Shown in pieces: positions 39,657-50,280 of a stretch of 64,000 bases of DNA (position 1 is its first letter; each line of letters opens with the position of its first letter). The position numbers and the translations under genes were made by a program. The stretch is from Campylorhamphus procurvoides (taxonomy: Eukaryota; Chordata; Aves; Passeriformes; Dendrocolaptidae), in NCBI GenBank assembly GCA_013396655.1, contig WBMV01003156.1, forward strand, positions 2,685,361 through 2,749,360, read 5' to 3'. Below the pieces are notes generated by a model. It was not told the DNA's origin and made no database searches. It was given only the letters and a program-made list of their open reading frames with translations.

Positions 39657-41680
39657 TTGTGTCAAGGTTTAGCAACTGGGAAACAGGATTTTTCCCTTGC
39701 TACAGCCAAGTATTGTGGTTGGTGAAAACCCCCATCCATTTTTTTCAGTCTGCTGCTTCTCTTTCACAAAAAATAATCTCCAGTTTGGGATTAATCAACT
39801 GAAAGGTCACCTCACTCCTCAGACTTTTCAAAAACTTAATCCAAGTAAATGTGATATGGTGGTGTTTTTAACTGTGTTTCTCAGTCGAATCAGATACACT
39901 GTCTCCTATTGTTACTGCAATTTACCTCCCTAGTATATGCTGCTAAGACAAGACACAATCAACACCATCTATGACTTCAGGCGATGGGTTGATGGAAGAG
40001 TAATTTCTCATTTTATTTCGTTGTTGACACTATTTTCACTCTGCTCTCTGGCATGACAGCTTTGAGGTATCTGTGATAAAGATATGCAGTCAAGAGCATT
40101 ACTGGTTCAAAAATACTCTCCCCCTAGAAAAATTGGTTCCAGGATTCCAAAAATCCTATTTTCAATCTTCCTCCAGAAGGCAGACATAATTGTCCTTTTC
40201 AACCCAGGCCCTGACAAAGTACTCAAAGTCACACACAAAAAAAGGCATTTCCCTGCTATCATTTCCCCTAAAGAGAGGGGCAGTGGTTGAGTACAGCAAC
40301 CTATCTTCTTGTACGCTGAAGTCCAGACACTGTGGGCTATGTCTATAACCCAGCCTGCAGCACAAAGCATCAAGCTATTACCTCTGACTTACAACCACAC
40401 CACCTTTTAAACGTGAGGCCCTTCCAGGTTGTTATGTTTTCTTTTAACAACTTGCATGAAAAAGAATAGAGAGGGGCCATAGGATAGATTTTCATCACTC
40501 CATGAGCTTGTCAGATTGTTTTCCTTTAATGACAGTATGAATACATAACTCACTATCTTTTCTGAAACATGTTTAATGCATGATATATTAAGAGCTGTAG
40601 AAAACACAGTATTAAAATACTAGCATGAAAAATAATAGCATTATGGCTCATTACATTCTCTGTTACAGCCATCTGAACTGTGAGTAACTTACTGTCATCC
40701 TGTCATCAAATTCTATAAGACTTGTGATCATGTTGTACATGATGTCATTTATTTCACAGAGGATAAAGTCTTCAAGTTCTGAACTAGATGATAAGTGTTT
40801 GCTACTGGTCACCTGAGAAATAAACTCAAATCTAGATGTGTGGAATCAAAAGAAACCAAAGAAAATCAAGTCAAAAGTGGAAAACTACCTAATCAAAGCC
40901 TTACATATATAGTGGGATTTCTGTTTCCAATCACAGTAGCAAATCATTTACTCAAAATACTTATATATTCACATCATCTTTAAAAAAAAAAAAGTGTGTT
41001 TTTATTTCAGTCCAGACAGTTCTGGGTTTTAGCATTTTTAATGTGCCTTTGAAAACACTGGTGCCATCATAATCCTATAAAGAACATCTTCAGAGAACAT
41101 CAGAACTTCTCTTTCAGTCTTGCTTTTTCTCTACTGCTACCTTTGCCAACCCTTTGATTAAGACAAGTTCACACATTGCTGGGGGTTTACCACAGACACA
41201 GCCTTTTCTTAAAAATGCTCACTGAAAACACCTGTTAGGTATTACAATGATCCAGGCACAATCTGTCAAAAAAGCACAAGTTCACATTCAAAGTCCCTGC
41301 AAAAATACCTGGAAATGCCATGGGCCTTCAATGCCTCTGCAAATCATCAAAATTTACATCTCCTACTTATTAAACATTTTCTGGTTTAAAAAACTTTATT
41401 CCCTCTGACCACTCCTACAAAAGCAGCAAAATGTCATGTATTTTAGACATGCTGATGTTGAGACAGGCCTTCCCCTTAAATTAAAATTCTGTAATAAAAA
41501 TTCCCAGGTTTGCCATGATGACTCTCAGAAAACAAGCCAGCACTTTGGTATCTGCACTGGTGCTGCCATTTATTTTGTATCACTGTTTTATTTTACAGAA
41601 GTAAAATGAACTTAGACCCCTAATGGAACTGCCAGAAGTCTGCCATTTTCTCCAGTCCAGTACATAATATTAATAAAAGC
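39657..41680. other. Noncoding DNA, no gene recognised
   Basis: AT-rich unique-looking sequence. Short open frames on both strands around 40084-40373 overlap each other and have no domain. A 12-base A run lies near 40981. No transposon hallmark is seen. Confidence 0.55.
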
Positions 41681-42003
41681 CAAAGGGGCTTATAAAAAGG
41701 AGGGAGAGGGACTTTTTAAATGGGCAGATGGTGACAGGACAAGGGGCAATGGTTTTAAAGTGAAAGAGGGTGGCAGGTTTAGATTAGATGCTACGAAAGA
41801 ACTTCTTTACTCAGAGGGTGGTAAAGCACTGGCACAGGCTGCCCAGAGAAGCTGTGGATGCCTCATCCCCGGAAATGTTCAGACCAGACTGGATGGAGCC
41901 CTGAGCAACCTGATCTAGTGATTTGCATCCCTACCCAGGGCAGAGTTGTTGGAACGAGATGATCTTTAAGGTCCCTCCCAACCCAAGTCATTATATGACT
42001 CTA
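41681..42003 (+). mobile_element. CR1 LINE 3' end, 5'-truncated
   Basis: About 320 bp of avian CR1 3' sequence. In order: CTTATAAAAAGG, then GGTGACAGGACAAGGGGCAA near 41730. GGTTTAGATTAGATGC follows near 41776, then GGTAAAGCACTGGCACAGG with CTGCCCAGAGAAGCTGTGG at about 41820-41860. CTGGATGGAGCCCTGAGCAAC (given in part) lies near 41890, and AGGTCCCTCCCAACCCAAG near 41970. The terminal ATTCTATGA-type repeat has decayed to ATTATATGACT at about 42003. The coding part is interrupted. Confidence 0.93.
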
Positions 42004-44616
42004 AGGTTCTTCAGATAATTACTAGCTTTTAGGGTCCACAAAAAAACCAAAACCACAAAACTCTTCTTAAAATAGCAAGTTTTGTACCTAATGCTTTTTC
42101 TAGCTCCTACAGTGGATACAACAATGAACATCAACAGCACCATGCTTAGATTGGTTTTGCACAATTTTTCCATCTGTTGAATTTGTTTGTGGAGGGTGGG
42201 CAATTTGCAGGTAATCCCATAGGCATTTAATGAGGACACATGGCCAGGGTTTCCAGTGGACAACCCTAGGCAGGCCACAGAAGCCCATAATGGCCAGGGA
42301 AAGGTAATGGCTCAGGAACATCCTGCACATTTGTGCTTCCAGGCTGCCAGTCGTGGTCCCTTTCTTCACTGTCCTCTCTGCCAGCTCCCTGCCCCAAATG
42401 CAGGCAGGTAGGATGTACCTTCTCAAAAGGCATCTCTAGCAAATGCAACAGGAGTCATTTAGTAGGCCAAAGCTCTGTAATTTAGCTCTTTTCATGCACA
42501 CTTTGGGCTCTCCTGGGAGTGGGAAAAGGAAAGTGAACTGCCTCAGGCACAACACTTTCAACTCATTTTTTATGACTGATAAGCAGTATCTACTCTTAAA
42601 GCATCATGACCTTTGAAAACAGTTAAAATTAAATTCCAAGTTGAGTTTTTTTTAAGTCGTTCTTTCCCTGAAACCAACAAATGTTTCAGGTCTGGAGGGC
42701 AAACACACAGCGCCAGTACGTTTCTGACTCATTAGTTTGCTTTTCTCCATAGGATTTAGATTGACATCTATTGGCCTAACTTGTGACACAACAGCCCAGT
42801 TCTTCAAATGTCAGCTCCACCGTCCCTCCTTTGTAAAGCTTCCCCTTGTATAGCAGCTTCAGACCCAGTGTTTTAGAGCAAAATAGTCCACTTTAGCTTC
42901 TAAGGCAGAGCCTATGGATGTGAAAGCAATGTTCACATTATTTTCCACTTTTTATTCATAACATAAAAAAGATCAAAGCTAAATATTAGAATGTTAATCC
43001 TTAAAAAGGAAAATGAAAAACAAATAGCACTAAACATCAATTTATTCAGGCCAAAGAATTATTGGCATGGACAATAAAAACATATTTATTTACAGCAAGT
43101 TATTCAGAACATATTTTTTAATGCAAGTGAAATTGAATGAAATTTCCCTGTGTTTAGATGTGTACAGGTTGTATCCATATACAGATTATATCCATGTACA
43201 GAGTTGTATGTCTTTATTCAACTACCTTTTCTTCCATTTCCCCCCTCCCCCACAAAAAAAAGTTCCTGTATGGAACTGCAAAGATTAGAGCCCCAGGCTA
43301 TCGTAATTTCAAGAATGTACACATCCCTTCAATCACAGGATAATAGATAGCTATCTCAATATGACTTTTGGGTAAAATCATGAACACAGGGATTTAAAGT
43401 TTTGCATGGGTTTTCAGGGTGCTTTTGGCTATAAAAGGCAAATAAACAGCTCCCAAGACTGCAAGAGGTTTGGAACAGACTAATTTAATTATTCAAAGCT
43501 TAACATTTAGGAAGACATTGCCGATAGATCAACAGTTTATTTATTAGAATAGTCCAACAGGCATAGAGGACATATTCCTATAGTTTGCCTTTTCTCAGAC
43601 AGTATCAAATGTACATCTCAAAAGGTTTACTACTACTAAAACTAATGGTTCCTTTTCCTAAAGCTCAGGGACTTTCAAGTTTCATTTGGGTCATGTGAAA
43701 GGGGCAAAAGGAAATTCAGAAGATTATACAGAAACAGAGATCTTCCTTCTTAGCCACTAGCAAATGTTAAGGTAAACAAAACAATAAACAAAACAGCTTC
43801 TTATGGATGAAGAACTTTTTCACTCCTTTCTTTTTGCACAGACTGGTCACATGCTTTCAGTAACATGAGCTTCAGATAAGATCAGGTTCATAAAATAAAA
43901 ATTGCCTCAAAACACATAAACTTTATCCTATAACTGCAACCAGTTTAATCCTCTGACTGTTGCCAGAAACCAAAGTTTTTTTATTGCTGCATTTTACTCC
44001 CTTCATGGGTATCCTTTGTGCCATGTTGTCAAAGGCTGAAGTTGTGCTAAAAATCCTACAGCCCTTCTAATTAAGGTGTCTTGATAGGGCTTTTACAACC
44101 TCTGAGCAGAACATGGCAGCTCCTAGTTCAACAACTTCAGACCTCACTAATTCTAGAATCAGAAATATCCCAGAACAGGCTGACCTCATTAATACAACTG
44201 ATTTAATCAATTTGTCACAAACCAGTGAGTACAGCTACAAGAACTGGTTGGTTGTCCAAGTTAAATTAATTAATTGCTTTCAGATGCAGGTAACACATTG
44301 CAAACTGTTGTCTTTGTGCTCTTAATATTTTAGAGTCCAAGTTATGTTCCTGTTCCTGCTGTTTATGGTTTAAATTTTTGTCAATCTAAATATGGGAAAT
44401 CAGGTTTCATCTCATTTTTCTATAAAATACAAGTGGAGGCTGCTACTGTTTCTTGAAATAAATTTATAAAGCTCAGAGATGATTTTTTTAAAAAACCAAG
44501 CATGTAGCCATGCAAACTGAGAGTGTCATGTCTAGACCTACCACGTGCCACCTATAAAAGTGTAAAAAGAAGCAGCAGGCTGAGCTTTCCTCTTCATTAA
44601 CACGAGGCCTGAACTT
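42004..44616. other. Noncoding DNA, no gene recognised
   Basis: AT-rich unique-looking sequence. A duplicated ATATCCATGTACAGA-like word lies near 43172-43203 and a C-rich/A-rich junction near 43240-43262. Three overlapping minus-strand open stretches at 41991-42448 show no domain and partly overlap the CR1 3' end. Confidence 0.55.
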
Positions 44617-44760
44617 GAGGAAGCTTACATCCAAGTTGGTTAGAGCATGGTGCTAATAACACAGATTTGATCCCTGCACAGCCCATTCAGTTAAGATTTG
44701 GACTCAGTAATCCTTATGAGTCCCTTCCAACTCAGAATCTTCTGTGTGATTCTGTGAATC
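44617..44760 (+). mobile_element. tRNA-Ile-derived SINE with CR1-like tail (TguSINE1 type)
   Basis: The head, about 44617-44690, resembles a decayed tRNA-Ile gene. It has an A-box-like AGTTGGTTAGAGCATGG at 44634-44650. The anticodon-loop-like CTAATAA at 44653-44659 places AAT at 44655-44657. The B-box-like GATTTGATCCC lies at 44664-44674. The body and tail follow: TTGGACTCAGTAATCC, then GTCCCTTCCAACTCAGAATC, ending in an ATTCTGTGAATC repeat at about 44760. That end is typical of a CR1-mobilised 3' end. A Pol III tRNA head fused to a CR1-like tail is the known structure of the passerine SINE TguSINE1. The cloverleaf is degraded, so it is not a functional tRNA gene. No target-site duplication is evident, as expected for CR1 machinery. 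Confidence 0.82.
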
Positions 44761-45444
44761 AAGTCAACAAACCCAGATAAAACCAGGACCCAAACAACTC
44801 CCGTCAGATCTGTCAGATGTGAAACCCTTTCAGCAGTGACCTTCTTGGCCATCCAAAGTTATTTCACAACAGGCTGCTTGTTCTGTACATCTGCACAGCT
44901 CAGCATTTTAAGCCAAAACCTCAAACATCTGGAAACCACCATGCTAGGTGTCACCTTGCCTTTGCCCCTGATTGACACCAACCACGTTTGCCCAGGTGCC
45001 AGGGAGAGCCATGGGTCAGCTGGGTCTTCCTAGGGGGGATGGATAGGCAGATCTCAAGACTGACCCTCTTGTCCCCAGGTTGCACCTTCTGAGGACTTTG
45101 GGAGAGGTGTCAGTTTTCTCCCAGCTTCATTTTGTCTGAAAATCTTATTTACATCAGCCTTAACAGGTGTTTAAAACCCCATGACACTTATAAAAACAAA
45201 AGACTGATAGATGTTTTCAAGTAGTAGTGCAGAACCAGAGGCTTTCTTTTTTTCCTCCCAATATTGTTGTTTCATATGTAAAAATGTGCTTTAAGACAGG
45301 ATTTTGTTTGCTTGCTTTTTGTTGTTATTTAATCTCCCTCCTACATCTGTTGGGTCTCACCACCTTTGATGAAAACAAATACATCCTAACACAGGCATAA
45401 CCACCAGAATAACACAACTAGCAGTGCAAACTGTAACTCCTTCA

Positions 45445-45497
45445 ATCAAAGATGTATTAACTAGGGGTTTGTTTACCTATTAAAGGTTTATTTACCT
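45445..45497. promoter_or_regulatory. Possible transcription-factor motif cluster
   Basis: Within 53 bp there are an ATCAAAG word (45445-45451, TCF/LEF-like), a TGTTTAC word (45470-45476, forkhead core) and a TATTTAC word (45489-45495, forkhead-like), the last two spaced 19 bp start to start. Such motifs occur by chance in AT-rich DNA. This is a candidate only. Confidence 0.2.
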
Positions 45498-46046
45498 GTC
45501 ATTAGCAAGAAACATGTTTCTGCTTTTCTACCCAAGTATTACCACATAATATTTTCTATTCTTAAGGTCAAAGCCAACTATGTTGAAGTGGTGGTGAGTG
45601 GTGGGAGAGGAACAGGGAGCACACAGGGACATATGCGAGGCTGTGGATGGATCTCAGGAGGAGCATCCCTGGGAGCTTTCCCACGAGGCTGAAGGCTCCT
45701 GGGGTGCAAGCCCCCATAGCACCCAGCCCTGGGCAGCCACTGACCCCTCCTCTGTGAGGCCCAAACTACCCCACCTACCCTTCTGGGCTATGATCTTGCC
45801 ACCACATGCTACCCATGACTTCACTGCTCAAAGTGAAGTAACCTTGAGTTGTCAAGCCATCGCTTTCATGCTAAACCCTGCAGTATCCTCCTCTCTGAAT
45901 ACACAAGTGAGATTGATTGCACTTGTGATTTGTTCAGTTCCACAACTATCTTACCATTAATATCCCTCCCTCATCCATTTGCAACACCTGATAAGCACAC
46001 AAAATTGATTATAATGTCCAATTCATCAAGTAAAATCTTCTGGGAT

Positions 46047-46099
46047 AGTTGGGTTGGTTTTGTTGTTTGGTTTGGTTTGTTAGTTTGGTTTTTTTTTTT
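46047..46099. repeat. T/G-rich low-complexity tract
   Basis: Words such as GGTTTGGTTTG and TTGGGTTGG, then an 11-base T run, make the + strand nearly free of A and C for about 50 bp. It is the complementary composition of the A/C tracts at 2.4 kb and 50.1 kb. Confidence 0.75.
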
Positions 46100-47867
46100 C
46101 CCTTTCAGACTACATGGGGAGGGTGGAACAAAAAAACCCAGCCACAAATGGGGCTTCAAAAATTAATTAGCCTAACAAGATGTAGAAAAATGTCTATATT
46201 CATCAGGGCTGCCTTGTACCAGTGTAAGAAATTAAGTAGTTTCCTTACTACAGGTTCTAATTTATGTATCCAAAAGCACTATATCTCAGAGTAGATTAAG
46301 ATAGCTACATGTTTCAGCTTTAAGTGCTCATCAAGCCAAGAGATAACAGAACTGATGAATGGGACATTTCAGATCCTTACAGAAATGAACACTATTACAT
46401 AAAAAGTGTGATTTGAATTTTTCTTTCGGCTTAAGCTGTGCCTTCCTAACAAAATTTATAAATAGAAATAGAACTTTAAAAATCAAGAACTGCCAGTGTT
46501 TTTTTCTTCATCATCTGATCACTGAAGTATAGGACTTACACAAATCCATATACTTGCATTTAAATAATCTGTGTGTTGTATCCTCTCCACCCCAAATCAA
46601 TTTATTACTAAATAGCAAATAGTAAATGAAGTTATTACCTCAATTTGACAACAGCGAGTCTCATGGTCATTACCCTATAAAAACTGAGAGAAACCAAATT
46701 CCTTTAAGTGTTGAGAAGCTTGAACATAAAATAACTGCGCTCTAAAGGATGAGTATGATATGCCATTAGTTTTTTTTGATAAAGCAGTGTCCATAGACTC
46801 ACTAGATTTATAGAAATCAATTACTGATGAATCAATCTGTTTTCCCCTGCCGAGATGTCAGAGCAGACAGGGCCACTCTAATTGCAAAACCAGATAGCAG
46901 TGGCCCTGTTATGGTCAAAGTCTGTATCAGACATTAGAGAACGTAAGTCTTCATTCAGCCTTGTATCAAATTCTGCAGAACAGTTGTTGACAATTCAGTT
47001 TAAAAGCTCATCCTGAATATCTAAAAGGCATGAGGGAATAAAAAGCAAGTCTGCCTAAAGTTTTGGAATTGCAGAAAACGACCACTGAAAACATGAAAGC
47101 TGCTCATGGATTTTTTTTCTGTTGCAAAATACTGTACTGCCTGGGACAGCCCTAATGGACAGGTGATATACAGCAAGGTGGCACCAGGCATGTCCTTCCC
47201 CCTGCACTGCACTGCCCCACCTGTATAATCCTATTCTTTGGTTCCCCTGTGCCTGCACAGTGATGACAGGGCCCCACACTGGTCCAGTTGCTGGCCAGGG
47301 TGCAAAGCAAGGAGGGAGGAGAATGTGAGATCCTCTCATTGTGCCTGATGGCTGACTCCGGTTACAGGGGCAAATGCCTGTTCCCCTCACTGTGCTATTA
47401 CAAAGTAAATTGTTTTACTACTAGTCAGTAAAATACTGCTCTAATTTAGGCATTGCCCAGTCACAAGCAAGGTGGTTGCACTTGTGTTTCTATGGTAAGA
47501 AACCTATTGAGCCCCCTCTTCTCCCTTTACTCAGCACTCATTACACCGCTGTCTGGGGCCCTGGGGTGGGTTGGCTCTGGCTGGATGCCAGGTACCCACC
47601 AAAGCTGCTCTGTCATTTCTCCCCTCAGTGGGACAGGGGAGGGAAAATAATTAAAGGCTCATGAGTTGAAAAAAGGACAGGGAGAGATCACTCACCAGTT
47701 ACTGTCACAGGAAAAACAGACTCGACCTAGGGAAATTAGTTTAATTTCTCAGTAATTAAATCCAAGTAGAATAATGAGAAATAAAACCAAATCTTAGAAC
47801 ATCTTTCCCCCCTCACCTCTGCCTTGTCTTCCCAGTCTTAACTTCACTCCCAAGTGTTCTACCTCCT

Positions 47868-48409
47868 TGTTTGAGACCGAAATGTTAAAGGGTAATGACT
47901 CAAACAACTCACCATTTGCAAAGGTCCCATAGGGCATTCTGGATGCCAGGTGCACACCCACTAGGATGACTACAGAGCAACCTTTGTTTAACAACAAGTT
48001 GTTTTGTGAGCCAGATAAGGCAAAAGCCTGATAAGAAGCAGATCCTGGGGAGTGGAATAATGCTTTTTAACATGCCAGTGTCCTCCTTCCCCAGAAGGCC
48101 CAGGTGTAAACCCCTCCCCCAGGGGAGGTACCTGGGCATTCCCACCTGAACCTGAACATATATTAACCTATTAAACTTTTTGTTTTGAGGGCTTCCCCCA
48201 ACAGACCAAGACTAAAATCATTACTTCAACCAATGGACGTTGAAATCAAATCTCATTGCTGGATCCACAGGTGGTGATATCTTTCCTCACCCCTATCTAC
48301 TCTCATCCTTTCTTTAATTTCCTTTCTTTTCCTTATGTATTTTCTTAAGTGGTATTTTTATACTTTTATATTGCTATATTTCTGTAGACAATAATGAAAA
48401 TGGCTACAA
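47868..48409 (+). mobile_element. Nested LTR-like element with 8-bp direct repeats
   Basis: A segment of about 542 bp interrupts the minus-strand LTR. It is bracketed by TACCTCCT at 47860-47867 and at 48410-48417. It begins TGTTTGAG and ends GGCTACAA, close to the usual TG...CA rule. Inside, a CCTCCCCCAGGGGAGG palindromic stretch at about 48112-48127 precedes an ACATATATTAACC TATA-like site at 48158-48170. ATTAAAC follows, and T/C-rich sequence resembling R/U5 fills 48290-48400. Length, termini and the direct repeats fit an LTR, probably a solo LTR in + orientation. No coding sequence is present. The family is not assigned. Confidence 0.6.
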
Positions 48410-48462
48410 TACCTCCTTTCCATTGCAACCAAATTGTTCTAAACTAAACAAATGAACCTTCC

Positions 48463-48502
48463 ATATACATACATATATATATAGATATATATATACACAT
48501 AC
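48463..48502. repeat. TA-rich microsatellite
   Basis: About 40 bp of ATACATACATATATATA and ATAGATATATATATACACA-like words just downstream of the nested LTR-like element and within the interrupted LTR. Confidence 0.85.
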
Positions 48503-49367
48503 CAGTCATTCAGTGTTATTTCACTGTAATGCACCCCAGGGAATCTACTTAAAAGAGCCTCACTTATTATCCTAACATAACACTCCTCCTCACCAGCAGT
48601 GAAGGGGGGTGTGGAACAAGTGGGAAGAGTTCTCACACCCTTCGCTTGCACCAGCCAGGGGTCCCTCCCACAGGAGACAGTCCTCCCTGAACTCCTCTAA
48701 TGTGACTTCTTTGCACGGCCTGCACTTCTTCACAAGCTGCTCCAGCATAGGTCACTCCGACATGACTCAGTCCTTCAGGAACAGACTCTTTCAGAATGGG
48801 TCACAAGTCCTGCCAGAAAATCTGATCTAGCATGGGCTCCTCTCTCTGTGGTCCCACAGGTCCTGCCAGGAGCCTGCTCCAGCACAGGATTCCCAAGGGG
48901 TCACAGCCTCCTTTGGGCATCCACCTGCTCTACTGGGGGGTACTCAGTGGGCCACAGGTAGAGATACCTGTTCCACCATGGACCTCCATGGGCTGCAGGG
49001 GCACAGCATGGCTCACCATGGTCTACACCAGGGCCTGCAGGGGAATCTCAGCTTTGGCACCTGGTGGACATTCTCCCCCTCCTTCTGCACTGACCTTGTT
49101 GTCTGCAGGGCTGTTGGTCTCCCATACCCTCACTGGTCTCTTCTCTGGTTGCAATTGTTTCGACACAATAACTTTTTCCCCCTCTTAATGAAGTTATTCC
49201 CGAGGCTCAGCCACTGGCCCTGATGGGCTCAGCCTTGGTCAATGGCAGGTCCATCTTGGAGCTCACTGGCATTGGCTTTTTGGACACAGGGAGCTTCTGG
49301 CAGCTTACCACATAAGCCACCCCCATAGCTCCCCTGCCCAAAACTCTGCCACACAAACCCAAACTCA

Positions 49368-50056
49368 GGGACAAGGAGAAACCTGGAACATATCCAGTGG
49401 AGCTCCAGGATGGCCAGGCCAGGAGCAGCACCCCTATGAGGAACTGCTGGGAGATCTAGACTTGATTAGCCCAGGGAAGGGACCAAAACCAGCAAGAGAC
49501 ACATTCAAAATGGCAAAGTAAACAGAGCCATGTCCATCATGTGAGGTCTGAACTGACTTCATATTACTATGTTGAAAGATATATGGCGGGCATGCTATGG
49601 ATAACTACTGCATAATCATTCACAAACTCAAATATTAATCTCTCAAATCCCACTTCAGCTTGAAATGTATCAAAATTATCTGTTATTTTAAGCATGCTTG
49701 TCATAGGCAATTATAACAGTCTCTCAAGGCCAGCGTTTTCAGAGGTTATGAGAGGTTCCCAGGTACAACTTGCAGAAGAAAATGTATGCTACAACGATTT
49801 CTCTGGATGGCTTATAACTACCTTGGTTTGTACAACCTATTCTGCAAAGAAATAGTTTTAAACAACCCATTTGTGTACTCCAGATAGAAAAGATAAACAC
49901 TTCTTCCAAATACATAAGTAATCTTACACGTACAAAATGATCTGATCTCAGATAGACCACAGGAGCTGTGCTGTATGCGTTCAGTTATCCAGAATGTTGG
50001 CTCAGCTTTACTTGAAGTTTTAGCTCTCATTGCCAAGATGAAAAGGGTATTTCAGA
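49368..50056. other. Noncoding DNA, no gene recognised
   Basis: Unique-looking sequence between the LTR and the A/C tract. Two overlapping minus-strand open frames at 49739-50036 lack domain features. A small GC-richer stretch at 49370-49440 adjoins the LTR and may belong to another decayed repeat. Confidence 0.5.
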
Positions 50057-50280
50057 AAAAAATCCAGACAACCAAATCAAAAGCAAATCAAAACCCAACA
50101 GCATGAAAAACAAACAAAGAAACAACCAAACAAAAAAACAACCAAAGCAACCCAAACAAAACCACGCATCCAAAAACATAAAAAAAACCCCAACCAACCC
50201 CCAACCAACCAACCAAGAAAAACCTCAACACACAACCCCCCTCCAAGAATAAACAAAAAAGCCCACACCATCAAAACCTT
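50057..50280 (+). repeat. Strand-asymmetric A/C-rich tract
   Basis: For about 220 bp the + strand is almost devoid of T and poor in G, built from CAAA, AACAAA, CCAA and AACC words. These include a CCAACCAACCAACCAAG stretch near 50197 and runs of C near 50239. The complementary strand reads as G/T-rich. It is an unusually long low-complexity segment, and the apparent open frames on the minus strand across it (50027-50307) are artefacts of its composition. Confidence 0.88.

Larger units (their letters stand above)
44761..47561. other. Noncoding DNA, no gene recognised
   Basis: Contains a T/G-rich tract at 46047-46099 and a GC-richer patch at about 45590-45800 that I cannot classify. The open stretch 45598-45960 (+, 120 codons) and the minus-strand stretch 47055-47390 (111 codons) have no recognisable domain. 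A cluster of forkhead-like and TCF/LEF-like words lies at 45445-45497. Confidence 0.5.
47562..49367 (-). mobile_element. Solo LTR of an avian endogenous retrovirus-like element, interrupted
   Basis: On the minus strand the element starts near 49367 (TGAGTTTGGGTTTG) and ends near 47562 (complement of TGGGGTGGGTTGGCTCTGG). These ends, and the body order in between, match a long avian LTR of roughly 1.2-1.3 kb that I recall as ERVL-like. The middle, about 48640-49060, carries imperfect repeats of a CTGCTCCAGC/CAGTCC type unit. Near the 3' end are an AATTAAACTAATTTCCC-like stretch and a GGTGAGTGATCTC-like stretch. Removing the nested element (about 550 bp) leaves roughly 1.26 kb, as expected. No gag, pol or env sequence adjoins it, so it is a solo LTR. 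The outer 5-bp flanks (GGCCC and GGGAC) match only partly. Family naming is from memory. Confidence 0.7.

Noticed and set aside
39276..39725. Longest open frame in the window (149 codons, +)
   Set aside because: It is the antisense reading of the minus-strand CR1 at 39114-39656 continued into flanking DNA, with no domain of its own.
44617..44690. A tRNA-Ile gene
   Set aside because: Acceptor and T-stem pairing are degraded and the sequence continues into a CR1-like tail, so it is a SINE head and not a functional tRNA.
48832..49188. Open frame of 118 codons (+)
   Set aside because: It lies antisense within the solo LTR and consists of its internal repeats. There is no retroviral protein similarity.
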